Shown here one piece after another: positions 28,522 through 36,753 of a DNA stretch of 39,496 nucleotides; the stretch's first letter is position 1; the number at the start of each line of letters is the position of its first letter. A program made the position numbers and the translations under genes. The stretch covers positions 1-39,496 of the forward strand of contig CANQUL010000006.1 of NCBI GenBank assembly GCA_947627015.1, written 5' to 3'. Under the pieces are notes generated by a model that saw nothing but the letters and a program-made list of their open reading frames with translations, did no database searches and was not told the origin of the DNA. The DNA comes from an uncultured Clostridia bacterium. GTDB taxonomy: Bacteria; Bacillota; Clostridia; Christensenellales; Borkfalkiaceae.

Positions 28522-28892
28522 TGTATTCTCCGCGCCTCACGAGGCGGGAAAACGAGGTGATGGGTGCGGTCTTTACGCTTGCGGGCGGGAAGGAACGCTT
28601 CCTCGTCTCTCCGCGGGAACTGCTCTCCGTGTTGCCTGCGTCGGCAAAGCTCGACGAGGACGCGCTCGACCGCATTCTCCGTGCGCTCGAACTCGACGGC
28701 TATTTCGAGACCGTCCTCTCCGACCGGAAGGGGGAAAAGACCTATGTCGTCCACATGCGGGCGGCGGGGCTTGCCTTCCGTCGGCAGGACCTCCGGCGTC
28801 GGCGCGACGTCGTGCTCCGTCTCGCCTTTGCGGGCATATGCGGCCTGCTCTCTGCCGCCTTGGGGCTGCTTCTCAAGGTCATACTCTCATAA
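28521..28892 (+). CDS. Second winged-helix-like protein with C-terminal membrane span
   Basis: This 123-residue protein has the same plan as the preceding gene: a winged-helix-like front (LTRRENEVMGAVFTLAG, SPRELLSVLP, DALDRILRALELDGYFETVLSDRKGEKTYVVHM) and a hydrophobic end (VLRLAFAGICGLLSAALGLLLKVIL) after a basic patch RRQDLRRRRD. The start overlaps the upstream stop. It is a probable paralogue and hetero-partner. A DNA-binding-like domain tethered to the membrane would be compatible with a one-component regulator or a protein-interaction domain; the sequence does not decide. Confidence 0.7.
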   Translation: MYSPRLTRRENEVMGAVFTLAGGKERFLVSPRELLSVLPASAKLDEDALDRILRALELDGYFETVLSDRKGEKTYVVHMRAAGLAFRRQDLRRRRDVVLRLAFAGICGLLSAALGLLLKVILS

Positions 28893-28907
28893 ACCGACCG
28901 CAAACGC

Positions 28908-28936
28908 TTGACAATGTTCGGGCGTTTCGTTATAAT
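28908..28936 (+). promoter_or_regulatory. Promoter upstream of uvrB
   Basis: TTGACA (28908-28913), 17 bases, TATAAT (28931-28936), a perfect consensus. About 260 bases of repeat-bearing leader separate it from uvrB. I see no GAAC-N4-GTTC LexA box over it. Confidence 0.9.
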
Positions 28937-28969
28937 GTAAACGTTTGTTTGAACGAGGCGCCCGTGTTG

Positions 28970-29105
28970 TCCCGGGGGGAAAGGAGGACACCGTGCTGTC
29001 CCCCGCAGGGAAAGTGGCGCGTAGCGCCGAAAGGGTTTTAACCCCTCTGTCACTGCGTGACATCTCCCCTGCAGGGGCGACAAGGAGAGCGAGAAGCCGC
29101 GGCGC
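28970..29105 (+). repeat. Modular intergenic repeat, copy 6, inside the uvrB leader
   Basis: It contains two degraded CCTTGCTGTCCC-like units, GGCGC-GTA-GCGCC, GGGTTTTAACCC, TGTCAC-TGC-GTGACA and CCCCTGCAGGGG. The M modules and long hairpin are absent. It lies between promoter and start, so it is transcribed into the uvrB message. Confidence 0.82.
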
Positions 29106-29195
29106 TTGCCTCGGTCGGGTCGGGATGACGCAAGCGCCAATCCCCCGCCTTTTCCCACCCCATATTGCGAAAAACCGCGAAATTGCCATACAGCC

Positions 29196-31157
29196 ATGGA
29201 ACACATTCCTTTCAAACTTCATGCGCCGTTTGAGCCGACGGGCGACCAGCCGGAGGCCATCCGCGCACTCACGGAGGGCGTCCTCGACGGCGTCCGCACC
29301 CAGGTCCTTGTCGGCGTCACGGGCAGCGGCAAGACGTTTACCATGGCCAACGTCATTCAAAACGTCGGCAGACCCGCCCTCGTCATCGCGCACAACAAGA
29401 CGCTCGCCGCCCAGCTGTGCAACGAATTCCGCGAGTTCTTTCCCGAGAACCGCGTGGAGTACTTCGTCTCCTATTACGATTACTATCAGCCCGAGAGCTA
29501 CATTCCTTCGACGGACACCTACATCGAAAAGGACATGTCCGTCAACGACGAGATCGACAAGCTCCGCAACGCCGCGACCTGCTCGCTCGGGGAGCGCGAC
29601 GACGTCATCATCGTCGCTTCGGTGAGCTGTATCTATGGCTTGGGTGCCCCCGAAGAGTTCTTCCGCCTCGGGATCTCCCTCCGTCCGGGGCAGCAGATGG
29701 AGCGCAACGAGCTCCTCGCCCGCCTCGTCGACATTCAGTACGCGCGCAACGACATGGACTTCAAGCGGTCCACCTTCCGCGTGCGGGGGGACGTCGTAGA
29801 GATCTTCCCCGCCTCCAATTCCGAAGTGGCCGTCCGCGTCGAATTTTTCGGCGACGAGATCGACCGCATCTGCGAAGAGGACGTGACGACGGGCAAGATC
29901 GTCTCCACGCTCAAACACACCGTCATCTTCCCCGCGAGCCACTACGCCGTCGGGAGCGAGCGTCTCGCCGCGGCCCTTGCCATGATCGAAGAGGACCTCG
30001 ACGGTGAAGTCAAGGCCTTCGAGCGGGAGGGGAAGCTCCTCGAGGCCCAGCGCCTCCGGCAGCGCACCGAGCACGACATCGAGATGATGCGCGAGATCGG
30101 CTACTGTTCGGGCATCGAGAACTACTCGCGCTACTTCGACGGCAGAAGCCCCGGCGAGCCCTCCTTCACCCTGCTCGACTACTTCCGCGGCGACTTTCTC
30201 GTCTTTATCGACGAGAGCCACATGACCATTCCGCAGATCCGCGCCATGTACAACGGCGACCGTGCGCGAAAGACCAACCTCGTGGAGTACGGCTTCCGCA
30301 TGCAGTCGGCCTACGACAACCGTCCGCTCACCTTCGAGGAATTCGACGCCCGCGTGCAGCAGCTCATCTGCGTGTCGGCGACGCCCGCACCGTACGAACT
30401 CGGCATCGCGGGGAACATCGTCGAACAGCTCATCCGTCCCACGGGGCTTCTGGACCCGCCCGTCACCGTCAAACCGACGCGCGGCCAGATCGATGACCTG
30501 CTTTCCGAAGTCAAGACCACGGTCATGGGTGGGGGACGCGTGCTCATCACCACCCTTACCAAGCGCATGGCCGAGAGTCTCACCGACTATTTGAAGGAGG
30601 CGGGCGTCAAGGTCCGTTACATGCACTCGGACATCGATACGTTGGAGCGCGTGGACATCGTCAACGGCCTTCGGGCGGGCGAATTCGACGTCCTCTGCGG
30701 CATCAACCTGCTCCGCGAGGGGCTCGACCTCCCCGAAGTCAAACTCGTTGCCATCCTCGACGCCGACAAGGAGGGCTTCCTCCGCAGCGATACCGCCCTC
30801 ATCCAGACCATCGGCCGTGCCGCACGCAATGCCGAGGGACGGGTCATCATGTATGCCGACGAACTGACGGGCAGCATGCAGCGCGCCATCGGCGAGACCG
30901 AACGCCGCCGCGAAAAGCAGCGTGCCTACAACGAGGCGCACGGCATCGTCCCGCGGACCATCGTCAAGGAGATCAAGTCGGGGCTCGCCATCACGGGCAA
31001 GGCAAAAAAGAGCGACGAGATCAAGCAGAAGGACATTCCCGAGGAGATCGAAAAGCTCAAGACGCTCATGCGCATCGCGGCCAATGCCCTCGATTACGAA
31101 AAGGCCATCGAGATCCGCGAGACCATCAACGAGCTACGAAAGAGAATGAGGAAATAG
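29196..31157 (+). CDS. uvrB: Excinuclease ABC subunit B
   Basis: This is the damage-verifying helicase-like subunit of nucleotide excision repair. It is handed DNA by UvrA and recruits UvrC. It has 653 residues. Motifs are [11 protein letters not shown], Walker A GVTGSGKT (40-47), the [11 protein letters not shown] beta-hairpin, [11 protein letters not shown] (DEAD-like Walker B), [11 protein letters not shown], the GRAARNAEG region and, at about 618-653, the C-terminal UVR domain ([25 protein letters not shown]) that contacts UvrC. ATG 29196 has no good ribosome site, which fits low constitutive expression. It is followed by a HAD nucleotidase and then uvrA. No uvrC lies in the window. Confidence 0.97.
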   Translation: MEHIPFKLHAPFEPTGDQPEAIRALTEGVLDGVRTQVLVGVTGSGKTFTMANVIQNVGRPALVIAHNKTLAAQLCNEFREFFPENRVEYFVSYYDYYQPESYIPSTDTYIEKDMSVNDEIDKLRNAATCSLGERDDVIIVASVSCIYGLGAPEEFFRLGISLRPGQQMERNELLARLVDIQYARNDMDFKRSTFRVRGDVVEIFPASNSEVAVRVEFFGDEIDRICEEDVTTGKIVSTLKHTVIFPASHYAVGSERLAAALAMIEEDLDGEVKAFEREGKLLEAQRLRQRTEHDIEMMREIGYCSGIENYSRYFDGRSPGEPSFTLLDYFRGDFLVFIDESHMTIPQIRAMYNGDRARKTNLVEYGFRMQSAYDNRPLTFEEFDARVQQLICVSATPAPYELGIAGNIVEQLIRPTGLLDPPVTVKPTRGQIDDLLSEVKTTVMGGGRVLITTLTKRMAESLTDYLKEAGVKVRYMHSDIDTLERVDIVNGLRAGEFDVLCGINLLREGLDLPEVKLVAILDADKEGFLRSDTALIQTIGRAARNAEGRVIMYADELTGSMQRAIGETERRREKQRAYNEAHGIVPRTIVKEIKSGLAITGKAKKSDEIKQKDIPEEIEKLKTLMRIAANALDYEKAIEIRETINELRKRMRK

Positions 31158-31160
31158 GTT

Positions 31161-31195
31161 CACGAATTTTCTTGTCGGCAAGAAAATTCCGTGAG
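31161..31195 (+). other. Long hairpin after uvrB
   Basis: A 15-bp stem with one bulged base (31161-31175 with 31180-31195), loop TCGG. There is no T tract, so it is not a standard terminator. The arm TCACGAATTTTCTTG is closely similar to the inverted repeat before uvrA (32352-32395). Confidence 0.75.
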
Positions 31196-31315
31196 GGGTT
31201 AAGATGGTGCATCTCTCGGGGTTATCGGCCGCAGACGGGAGCGTTCTCAAAGACAAGAAACAGCAGATTTCCCGACCCCATATGGCAAAAACAAGCATTC
31301 GAAAGAGGAAAAATC

Positions 31316-31903
31316 ATGAGAATCGCAGTTGATATCGACGACACTTTGAACATCGTAGACCGCGTCGGCAAGGCGGGGGCATACATCGAGCGCAAAAACC
31401 TCGACTTTCATCTCGCGAGCGAGTTCTCCAACAAGTTCGAGGAGGTGTACGACTGGGCGCCCGAGGATGTGCTTGAGTTCATCCGAGACGGCGGGATCGT
31501 CGCCTTTACGGACGCCGAAGTGCGCAGGAACGCGCGCGAAGTACTCACCAAGTGGAGAGAGGAGGGGCACCGGATCGTCATCCTCACGTCCCGTCAGGAG
31601 GAGTGGTTCGTCAACCCCGAAAAAGTGGCGCGCGATTGGCTGGAAAAGCGGCGAATCCCGTACGACGAGATCGTCGCCGAGATCCCGTACGGCGAAAAGG
31701 GGGCATACTGCCGCGAGCACGAGATCCCCATTCTCATCGACGACGAAGTCGACACTTGTCTGAAAGCGCAGGAGGAGGGCATCCGTGCCGTCCTCGCCGT
31801 GGGCAAGCACAACATCCACCGCGCCAAGGAAATCCGTTACGGTGGAGCCAACTGGAAGCAGATCGACGCTGCCGTCCGCCACATCCTGTCCCTGATCGGA
31901 TAG
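31316..31903 (+). CDS. HAD-family 5'-nucleotidase-like protein (NT5C type)
   Basis: This 195-residue phosphatase resembles the 5'(3')-deoxyribonucleotidase (NT5C) family. The HAD motif I is AVDIDDTLN (Asp6 nucleophile, Asp8). Motif II is HRIVILTSRQEEW, and motif III/IV is PILIDDEVDTC. ATG 31316 follows GAGGAA. It lies between uvrB and uvrA on the same strand. A dephosphorylating enzyme for deoxynucleotides next to excision repair is sensible but unproven. The similar YqfW/Yor-type Bacillota proteins are uncharacterised, so substrate assignment is weak. Confidence 0.75.
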   Translation: MRIAVDIDDTLNIVDRVGKAGAYIERKNLDFHLASEFSNKFEEVYDWAPEDVLEFIRDGGIVAFTDAEVRRNAREVLTKWREEGHRIVILTSRQEEWFVNPEKVARDWLEKRRIPYDEIVAEIPYGEKGAYCREHEIPILIDDEVDTCLKAQEEGIRAVLAVGKHNIHRAKEIRYGGANWKQIDAAVRHILSLIG

Positions 31904-31904
31904 G

Positions 31905-32185
31905 GGTGTATTCCCTTTTAGGGTCGCAAAACGCCCCTCGCTGTCCCTTGAGGGTCGCAAAACGCAGTTCTCGCGCATCAGCACAGTGTGCTGTGCGCGG
32001 CGTTTTGCGGTGAGTGAGCGCATTTGCCGCGCGAACGGTGACCGAACGCGGGGCTCTACCCGCGTGAGAAAGTGGCGCGTAGCGCCGAAAGGGTTAAAAC
32101 CCCTCTGTCGCTTCGCGACATCTCCCCTATGAGGGGCGACAAGGGGGAGCGAGAAGCCGCGGCGCTCTCCCCTACAGGGGCGTCC
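31905..32185 (+). repeat. Modular intergenic repeat, copy 7 (lacks both M modules)
   Basis: It contains CCTCGCTGTCCC, the long hairpin (31956-32009), then GAGTGAGCGCATTTGCCGCG, where copies 1-3 have M-a, and GGTGACCGAACGCGGGG, where they have M-b. It continues with GGCGC-GTA-GCGCC, GGGTTAAAACCC, TGTCGC-TTC-GCGACA (32106-32120) and CCCC/GGGG. This empty-site copy shows the module boundaries. Confidence 0.88.
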
Positions 32186-32199
32186 AAGATTGCATAACT

Positions 32200-32398
32200 C
32201 CTTGCAAAAAGAAATTTGTGAACCAAAATCACTTGCCATAGCCCGAATTCATTTCGGGCGTGGGCGACCCAATATGCCAAACCCTTTTGGCATATTGTCC
32301 GATGGAACGAAGAAGAGGACCAAGGAAGAGAAAGATCGGAGGGGAGTTTCCTCACGAAATTTCTTTTTGGCCCTTGCAAAAAGAAATTTGTGAACTAT
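32200..32398 (+). promoter_or_regulatory. Highly structured uvrA leader with direct and inverted repeats
   Basis: A 24-base direct repeat starting CCTTGCAAAAAGAAATTTG lies at 32200-32223 and 32372-32395; the second copy ends 3 bases before the uvrA ATG. An inverted version TCACGAAATTTCTTTTTG at 32352-32369 pairs with the second copy. Between them are GCCCGAA/TTCGGGC and a perfect 12-bp stem CAATATGCCAAA with its complement (about 32271-32298). No clear -10/-35 was found here. Confidence 0.7.
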
Positions 32399-35218
32399 AT
32401 GAAAGACTATATCTCCGTCAAGGGAGCAAAAGAAAACAACCTCAAAAACATCGACGTGCGGATCCCGCGGAACAGCCTCACCGTCTTTACCGGTCTCTCG
32501 GGCAGCGGAAAATCCACCCTCGCCTTCGACACCATCTTTGCAGAGGGTCAGCGGCGGTACATGGAGAGCCTCTCTTCCTACGCCCGCCAGTTCCTCGGCA
32601 TGATGGAAAAACCCGACGTGGAGCAGATCGACGGCCTTTCGCCCGCCATCTCCATCGACCAGAAGACGACGTCGCACAACCCTCGCTCCACGGTGGGCAC
32701 GGTGACGGAGATCTACGACTATCTCCGTCTTCTCTTTGCGCGCGCGGGGACGCCGCACTGCCCCAACTGCGGCAGGGAGATCAAGCGTCAGACGGTGGAT
32801 GAGATCGCCGACCGCGTCATGGAGCTCCCCGAAGGGACCAAGCTGCTCATCACGGCCCCCGTTATCCGCGGCAAGAAGGGCGAATACAAAAAGGAACTCG
32901 CGTCCTACCGGAAGAGCGGCTTTGCCCGCGTCAAGATAGACGGCATCGTCTATGACCTTCAGGAGGAGATCGCGCTCGAAAAGAACATCCGCCACAACAT
33001 CTCCGTCGTCGTGGACCGGCTCATCGTAAAGGAGGGCGTGTTAAAGCGTCTGACCGAATCGTTGGAGACAGCCTTAAAACTCGCCGACGGACTGGTCATC
33101 GTGGACATGGATGGCACGGAGACGCTCTATTCCTCCCGTTACGCCTGTCCCGACTGCGGCATTTCCGTCGAGGAGATCGAGCCGCGGCTGTTCTCCTTCA
33201 ACACCGTATGGGGGGCTTGTCCGGCCTGCTCGGGGCTCGGATTCACCCAAAAGGTGGACGCCGACCTCATCTGCCCCGACCGCACCAAGACGCTCCGCGA
33301 GGGCGCCATAAGGATCAGCGGCTGGAATCTCGATTCCTCCTCCGTGACGCAGGCCTACCTCGGCGCACTGGCCCGTCACTACAAGTTCTCGCTCGACGTG
33401 CCCGTCATGGACCTCCCCGCGGAGGTGTTCGACCTTCTGATGTACGGCAACGGCGGCGAGAAGATCGACCTCGAATACAGCACCAAGACCTTTCATTCCA
33501 CTTACAAGGCGGCATGGGAGGGCTTTGTCAACAATCTGCAGCGCCGTTACGAGCAGACTTCGTCGCAGAGCGTCAAGTGGGACATCGAGCGGTACATGCG
33601 CACGAGCGACTGCCCCGTCTGCCGGGGGAAGCGCCTCAAAAAGGAGGCCCTTGCCGTCACGGTCGGCGAAAAAAATATCTCCGAAGTGTGCGACCTTCCC
33701 GTCCGGAACCTGACCCCATTCTTCCAAAACGTGCCTCTGACGGCCACGCAGCACGCCATTGCGGACGGAATCCTCAAGGAGATCTACGCCCGCATCGCCT
33801 TCCTCGTGGACGTGGGGCTCGATTATTTGACGCTCTCCCGCAGTGCGGCAACGCTCTCGGGCGGGGAGAGCCAGCGCATCCGCCTTGCGACCCAGATCGG
33901 CAGCGCACTCTCGGGCGTTTTATACATCCTCGACGAGCCCTCCATCGGCCTGCATCAGCGGGACAATGCGCGTCTGCTCAATTCGCTCAAGGGTCTGCGG
34001 GACATCGGAAACACGCTCATCGTCGTCGAACACGATGAGGACACCATGCGTGCGGCGGATTACATCGTGGACATGGGTCCCATGGCGGGCGTCCACGGCG
34101 GCGAAGTCGTGGCCTGCGGGACCCCCGAGGACATCATGAACGAGCCCCGTTCCATCACGGGGGATTACCTTGCCGGGCGGCGGCGCATCGAAGTTCCCTC
34201 CGTGCGCAAACGGTCGGACGGGCGCACCTTTACCGTCCGCGGCTGCCGTCAGAACAATCTGAAGGGCATCGACGTCTCCGTCCCCGCGGGGCTTCTCACC
34301 GTCGTCACGGGCGTGAGCGGCTCGGGCAAGAGTTCCCTCGTCAACGAGATCCTTCTGCCCATCCTTGCCGACCATTTGAACGGGGCGCGCCTGCCTGCGG
34401 GGAAGTACGATTCCTATGAGGGGCTCGAAAACTTCGACAAAGTCATCGCCATCGACCAGTCGCCCATCGGCCGCACCCCGCGCTCCAATCCCGCCACCTA
34501 CACGGGCGTCTTTACCGCCATCCGCGACCTCTTTGCCGCGACGACGGACGCCAAGACCATGGGCTTTAAGTCGGGACGGTTCTCCTTCAACGTTGCGGGC
34601 GGCCGCTGCGAAAACTGTCAGGGCGACGGTATCATGAAGATCGAAATGCACTTTCTGCCCGACGTGTACGTTCCCTGCGAGGTGTGCGGGGGAAAGCGCT
34701 ACAACCGCGAGACGCTCGAGGTCAAGTACAAGGGCAGGTCCATCGCCGACGTTCTCGACATGACGGTGGAGGAGGCGTGCGAATTTTTCAAGAGCCAACC
34801 CTCCATCTACAACAAGATCGCGACGATGAACGAGGTGGGGCTCGGCTACATCAAGCTCGGCCAGAGCTCGACGACGCTCTCGGGCGGCGAGGCGCAGCGC
34901 GTCAAACTTGCGACCGAACTTGCCAAGCGTTCGACGGGCAAGACCTTCTACATCCTCGACGAACCGACCACGGGGCTGTCCTCTTACGACGTGGACAAGC
35001 TCGTCAAAATTCTGCTCCGTCTCCGGGAAGGCGGCAACACGGTCGTCGTGATCGAGCACAACCTCGACGTCATCAAGGTGGCCGACCACATCATCGACCT
35101 CGGCCCGGAGGGAGGCGACGGCGGCGGCACGGTCGTCACGACGGGCACGCCCGAAGAGGTCGCATCCGTCGAAACCTCGTACACGGGGATGTTTTTGAAG
35201 AAGGTACTGGCTCCGTAA
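32399..35218 (+). CDS. uvrA: Excinuclease ABC subunit A
   Basis: This is the DNA-damage sensor ATPase of nucleotide excision repair. It has 939 residues. It contains two ABC ATPase halves. Walker A motifs are GLSGSGKST (about 32-40) and GVSGSGKSS, and signatures are TLSGGESQRIRLATQIG and TLSGGEAQRVKLATEL. Zinc modules include CPNCGREI, CPDCGISVEEIEPRLFSFN and CENCQGDG with CEVCGGKRYN. ATG 32399 is my choice; a GTG at 32390 in frame is an alternative, and neither has a strong ribosome site, the start being next to a large hairpin. It is complete, ending KKVLAP. Confidence 0.97.
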   Translation: MKDYISVKGAKENNLKNIDVRIPRNSLTVFTGLSGSGKSTLAFDTIFAEGQRRYMESLSSYARQFLGMMEKPDVEQIDGLSPAISIDQKTTSHNPRSTVGTVTEIYDYLRLLFARAGTPHCPNCGREIKRQTVDEIADRVMELPEGTKLLITAPVIRGKKGEYKKELASYRKSGFARVKIDGIVYDLQEEIALEKNIRHNISVVVDRLIVKEGVLKRLTESLETALKLADGLVIVDMDGTETLYSSRYACPDCGISVEEIEPRLFSFNTVWGACPACSGLGFTQKVDADLICPDRTKTLREGAIRISGWNLDSSSVTQAYLGALARHYKFSLDVPVMDLPAEVFDLLMYGNGGEKIDLEYSTKTFHSTYKAAWEGFVNNLQRRYEQTSSQSVKWDIERYMRTSDCPVCRGKRLKKEALAVTVGEKNISEVCDLPVRNLTPFFQNVPLTATQHAIADGILKEIYARIAFLVDVGLDYLTLSRSAATLSGGESQRIRLATQIGSALSGVLYILDEPSIGLHQRDNARLLNSLKGLRDIGNTLIVVEHDEDTMRAADYIVDMGPMAGVHGGEVVACGTPEDIMNEPRSITGDYLAGRRRIEVPSVRKRSDGRTFTVRGCRQNNLKGIDVSVPAGLLTVVTGVSGSGKSSLVNEILLPILADHLNGARLPAGKYDSYEGLENFDKVIAIDQSPIGRTPRSNPATYTGVFTAIRDLFAATTDAKTMGFKSGRFSFNVAGGRCENCQGDGIMKIEMHFLPDVYVPCEVCGGKRYNRETLEVKYKGRSIADVLDMTVEEACEFFKSQPSIYNKIATMNEVGLGYIKLGQSSTTLSGGEAQRVKLATELAKRSTGKTFYILDEPTTGLSSYDVDKLVKILLRLREGGNTVVVIEHNLDVIKVADHIIDLGPEGGDGGGTVVTTGTPEEVASVETSYTGMFLKKVLAP

Positions 35219-35235
35219 AGTTCTTTCTCGAAAGC

Positions 35236-35450
35236 CCCTGCCTACCTTGCTGTCCCTCGTAGGGGAAGTACCCCGAGCAGAGCGAGGGGGGAAAGGCTTA
35301 AACCCCTCTGTCACTGCGTGACATCTCCCCTGCAGGGGCGACAAGGTTTCCCCTTGCTGTCCCTCGTAGGGGAAGTGGCGCGTAGCGCCGAAAGGGGTAA
35401 ACTCCTCTGTCGCACCTTTGGCCTGACAGCCTTGGACGACAGGGCCTGCC
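35236..35450 (+). repeat. Modular intergenic repeat, copy 8 (two tandem short units)
   Basis: A first unit has CCTTGCTGTCCC-TCGTA-GGGG, the tandem-GA hairpin CCCC-GA-GC-AGA-GC-GA-GGGG (35271-35289), TGTCAC-TGC-GTGACA and CCCCTGCAGGGG. A second unit has CCTTGCTGTCCC-TCGTA-GGGG and GGCGC-GTA-GCGCC, then degrades. No terminator for uvrA is seen other than these hairpins. Confidence 0.85.
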
Positions 35451-35485
35451 GCAAGATCCCCTTCGCGTCTCCACAAACACCATCG

Positions 35486-35503
35486 TTTCGGTTCGGACCG
35501 AAA
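35486..35503 (+). promoter_or_regulatory. Palindrome upstream of the aminotransferase
   Basis: TTTCGGT (35486-35492), TCGG, ACCGAAA (35497-35503), 15 bases before the start codon. It could be an operator or a hairpin over the ribosome site. No promoter is clear. Confidence 0.45.
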
Positions 35504-35518
35504 TTCAATGAGGCGAAT

Positions 35519-36685
35519 ATGTTCAACGAAAGCATGGTAAAACGCGGTACGGAGCGGTCCGTCATCCGCGAACTCTTCGAATACGGCAACGCGCGCAAGG
35601 CGGAATTGGGTGAGGAGGCCGTATGCGACTTCTCCATCGGCAATCCCTCCGTCCCTCCTCCTCCCGAATTCGCGGCGGCCCTTCGCGAGGTGACGGAGCG
35701 CGGCGAGCACGGGTATTCGTCGGCGGCGGGACTTCCCGAAGTCCGCGCCGCCGTGGCAGAGTACTTTCGGACGGCGTTCGGCATACCCATGTCCGCGTCC
35801 CTCGTGTACATGACGTGCGGGGCGGCGGCTTCGCTCGTCATCCTCTTCTCGGCTGCCCTGCGGGAGGGGGACGAAGTGCTCGTGCCCGCGCCCTACTTCC
35901 CCGAGTACGCCGTCTTTCTCGAACAGGCGGGGGCGAAGCTCGTCCCCGTGCCGACGAAGGACTTCCGGCTCGACCTCTCCGCCCTGCGGGCCGCCGTGAC
36001 CGACCGGACGCGCGCCGTGCTCATCAACAGCCCCAACAATCCCACGGGCGTCGTGTATACGGCCGAGGAACTGCGCGGCCTTGCCCGTCTCCTCGAAGAG
36101 GAAGACCGCAAAAAAGCCGACCCCATCCTGCTGATTTCCGACGAACCGTACCGCGAAATCGTCTATGGCGCGCCGTCCGTCTGCCCCATGACCGTCTACC
36201 CCGACACCGTGGTGCTGTACTCCTTTTCCAAATCGCTCTCCCTCGCCGGGGAACGCATCGGCTACATCGCCGTCTCTCCCGCCTGCAAGGACGCCGCGAC
36301 GCTCTTCGACGCCGTGTGCGGCGCCGGCCGCTACCACGGGTATATCTGTGCGCCCGTCACCTTCCAGCGCGCCGCAGCCGCCTGCCTCGGCCGCTCCGCC
36401 GACGTCTCCGTCTACCGCGCCAACCGCGACCTTCTGATGGGGGCACTTTCGGACATGGGGTACTCGTTTGCGCCCGCAGAGGGGGCCTTCTACCTGTTCA
36501 TGAAGGCGCTCGAAGAGGACGACGAGGCCTTTTCGGAGCGTGCAAAGTCGCTCGGCCTTCTGCTTGTGCCGTCGAAGAGCTTCGGCTGCCGCGGATACGT
36601 CCGCGTCTCGTACTGCGTCCCGCGGGAAGTCATCGAACGCAGCCTGCCCCTCTTCCGTGCGCTCATGGCGGCTTACCGCGCATAG
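35519..36685 (+). CDS. PLP-dependent class I/II aminotransferase
   Basis: This 388-residue fold-type I aminotransferase resembles aspartate/aromatic aminotransferases. Landmarks are GNPSVPPP (start of fold), the YSSAAGLPEVR region, NSPNNPTG (Asn at 173-174), Asp208 in SDEPYREIVYG and the PLP-binding Lys238 in YSFSKSLSLAGERIGY. It continues to VRVSYC. The substrate cannot be told from sequence. ATG 35519 has GAGGCG; ATG 35534 is an alternative. The next gene, spoVT, has its own forespore-type promoter in the 68-base gap. Confidence 0.9.
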   Translation: MFNESMVKRGTERSVIRELFEYGNARKAELGEEAVCDFSIGNPSVPPPPEFAAALREVTERGEHGYSSAAGLPEVRAAVAEYFRTAFGIPMSASLVYMTCGAAASLVILFSAALREGDEVLVPAPYFPEYAVFLEQAGAKLVPVPTKDFRLDLSALRAAVTDRTRAVLINSPNNPTGVVYTAEELRGLARLLEEEDRKKADPILLISDEPYREIVYGAPSVCPMTVYPDTVVLYSFSKSLSLAGERIGYIAVSPACKDAATLFDAVCGAGRYHGYICAPVTFQRAAAACLGRSADVSVYRANRDLLMGALSDMGYSFAPAEGAFYLFMKALEEDDEAFSERAKSLGLLLVPSKSFGCRGYVRVSYCVPREVIERSLPLFRALMAAYRA

Positions 36686-36701
36686 TCCGTCCGCAAAAAC
36701 C

Positions 36702-36730
36702 GAATAGGAAGCAAAAATCTCCGCATAATG
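36702..36730 (+). promoter_or_regulatory. Sigma-G/F-type forespore promoter of spoVT
   Basis: GAATA (36702-36706), 17 bases, CATAATG (36724-36730). This is close to the forespore consensus TGAATA-N17/18-CATACTA, with no sigma-A promoter present. Bacillus spoVT is a sigma-G gene, so position and family agree. Confidence 0.6.
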
Positions 36731-36753
36731 AAGTTATACGGAGGTTTTTTATT

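Noticed and set aside
28908-29196. LexA/DinR (SOS) box before uvrB or uvrA
   Set aside because: I looked for GAAC-N4-GTTC-type dyads over the promoter at 28908 and in the uvrA leader and found none. The AAACGTTT near 28940 is too short to claim.
33920-36337. Long antisense frame (805 codons) across the end of uvrA, a repeat and the aminotransferase
   Set aside because: It crosses two certain genes and a repeat, which is typical of stop-poor high-GC sequence, and it has no motif.
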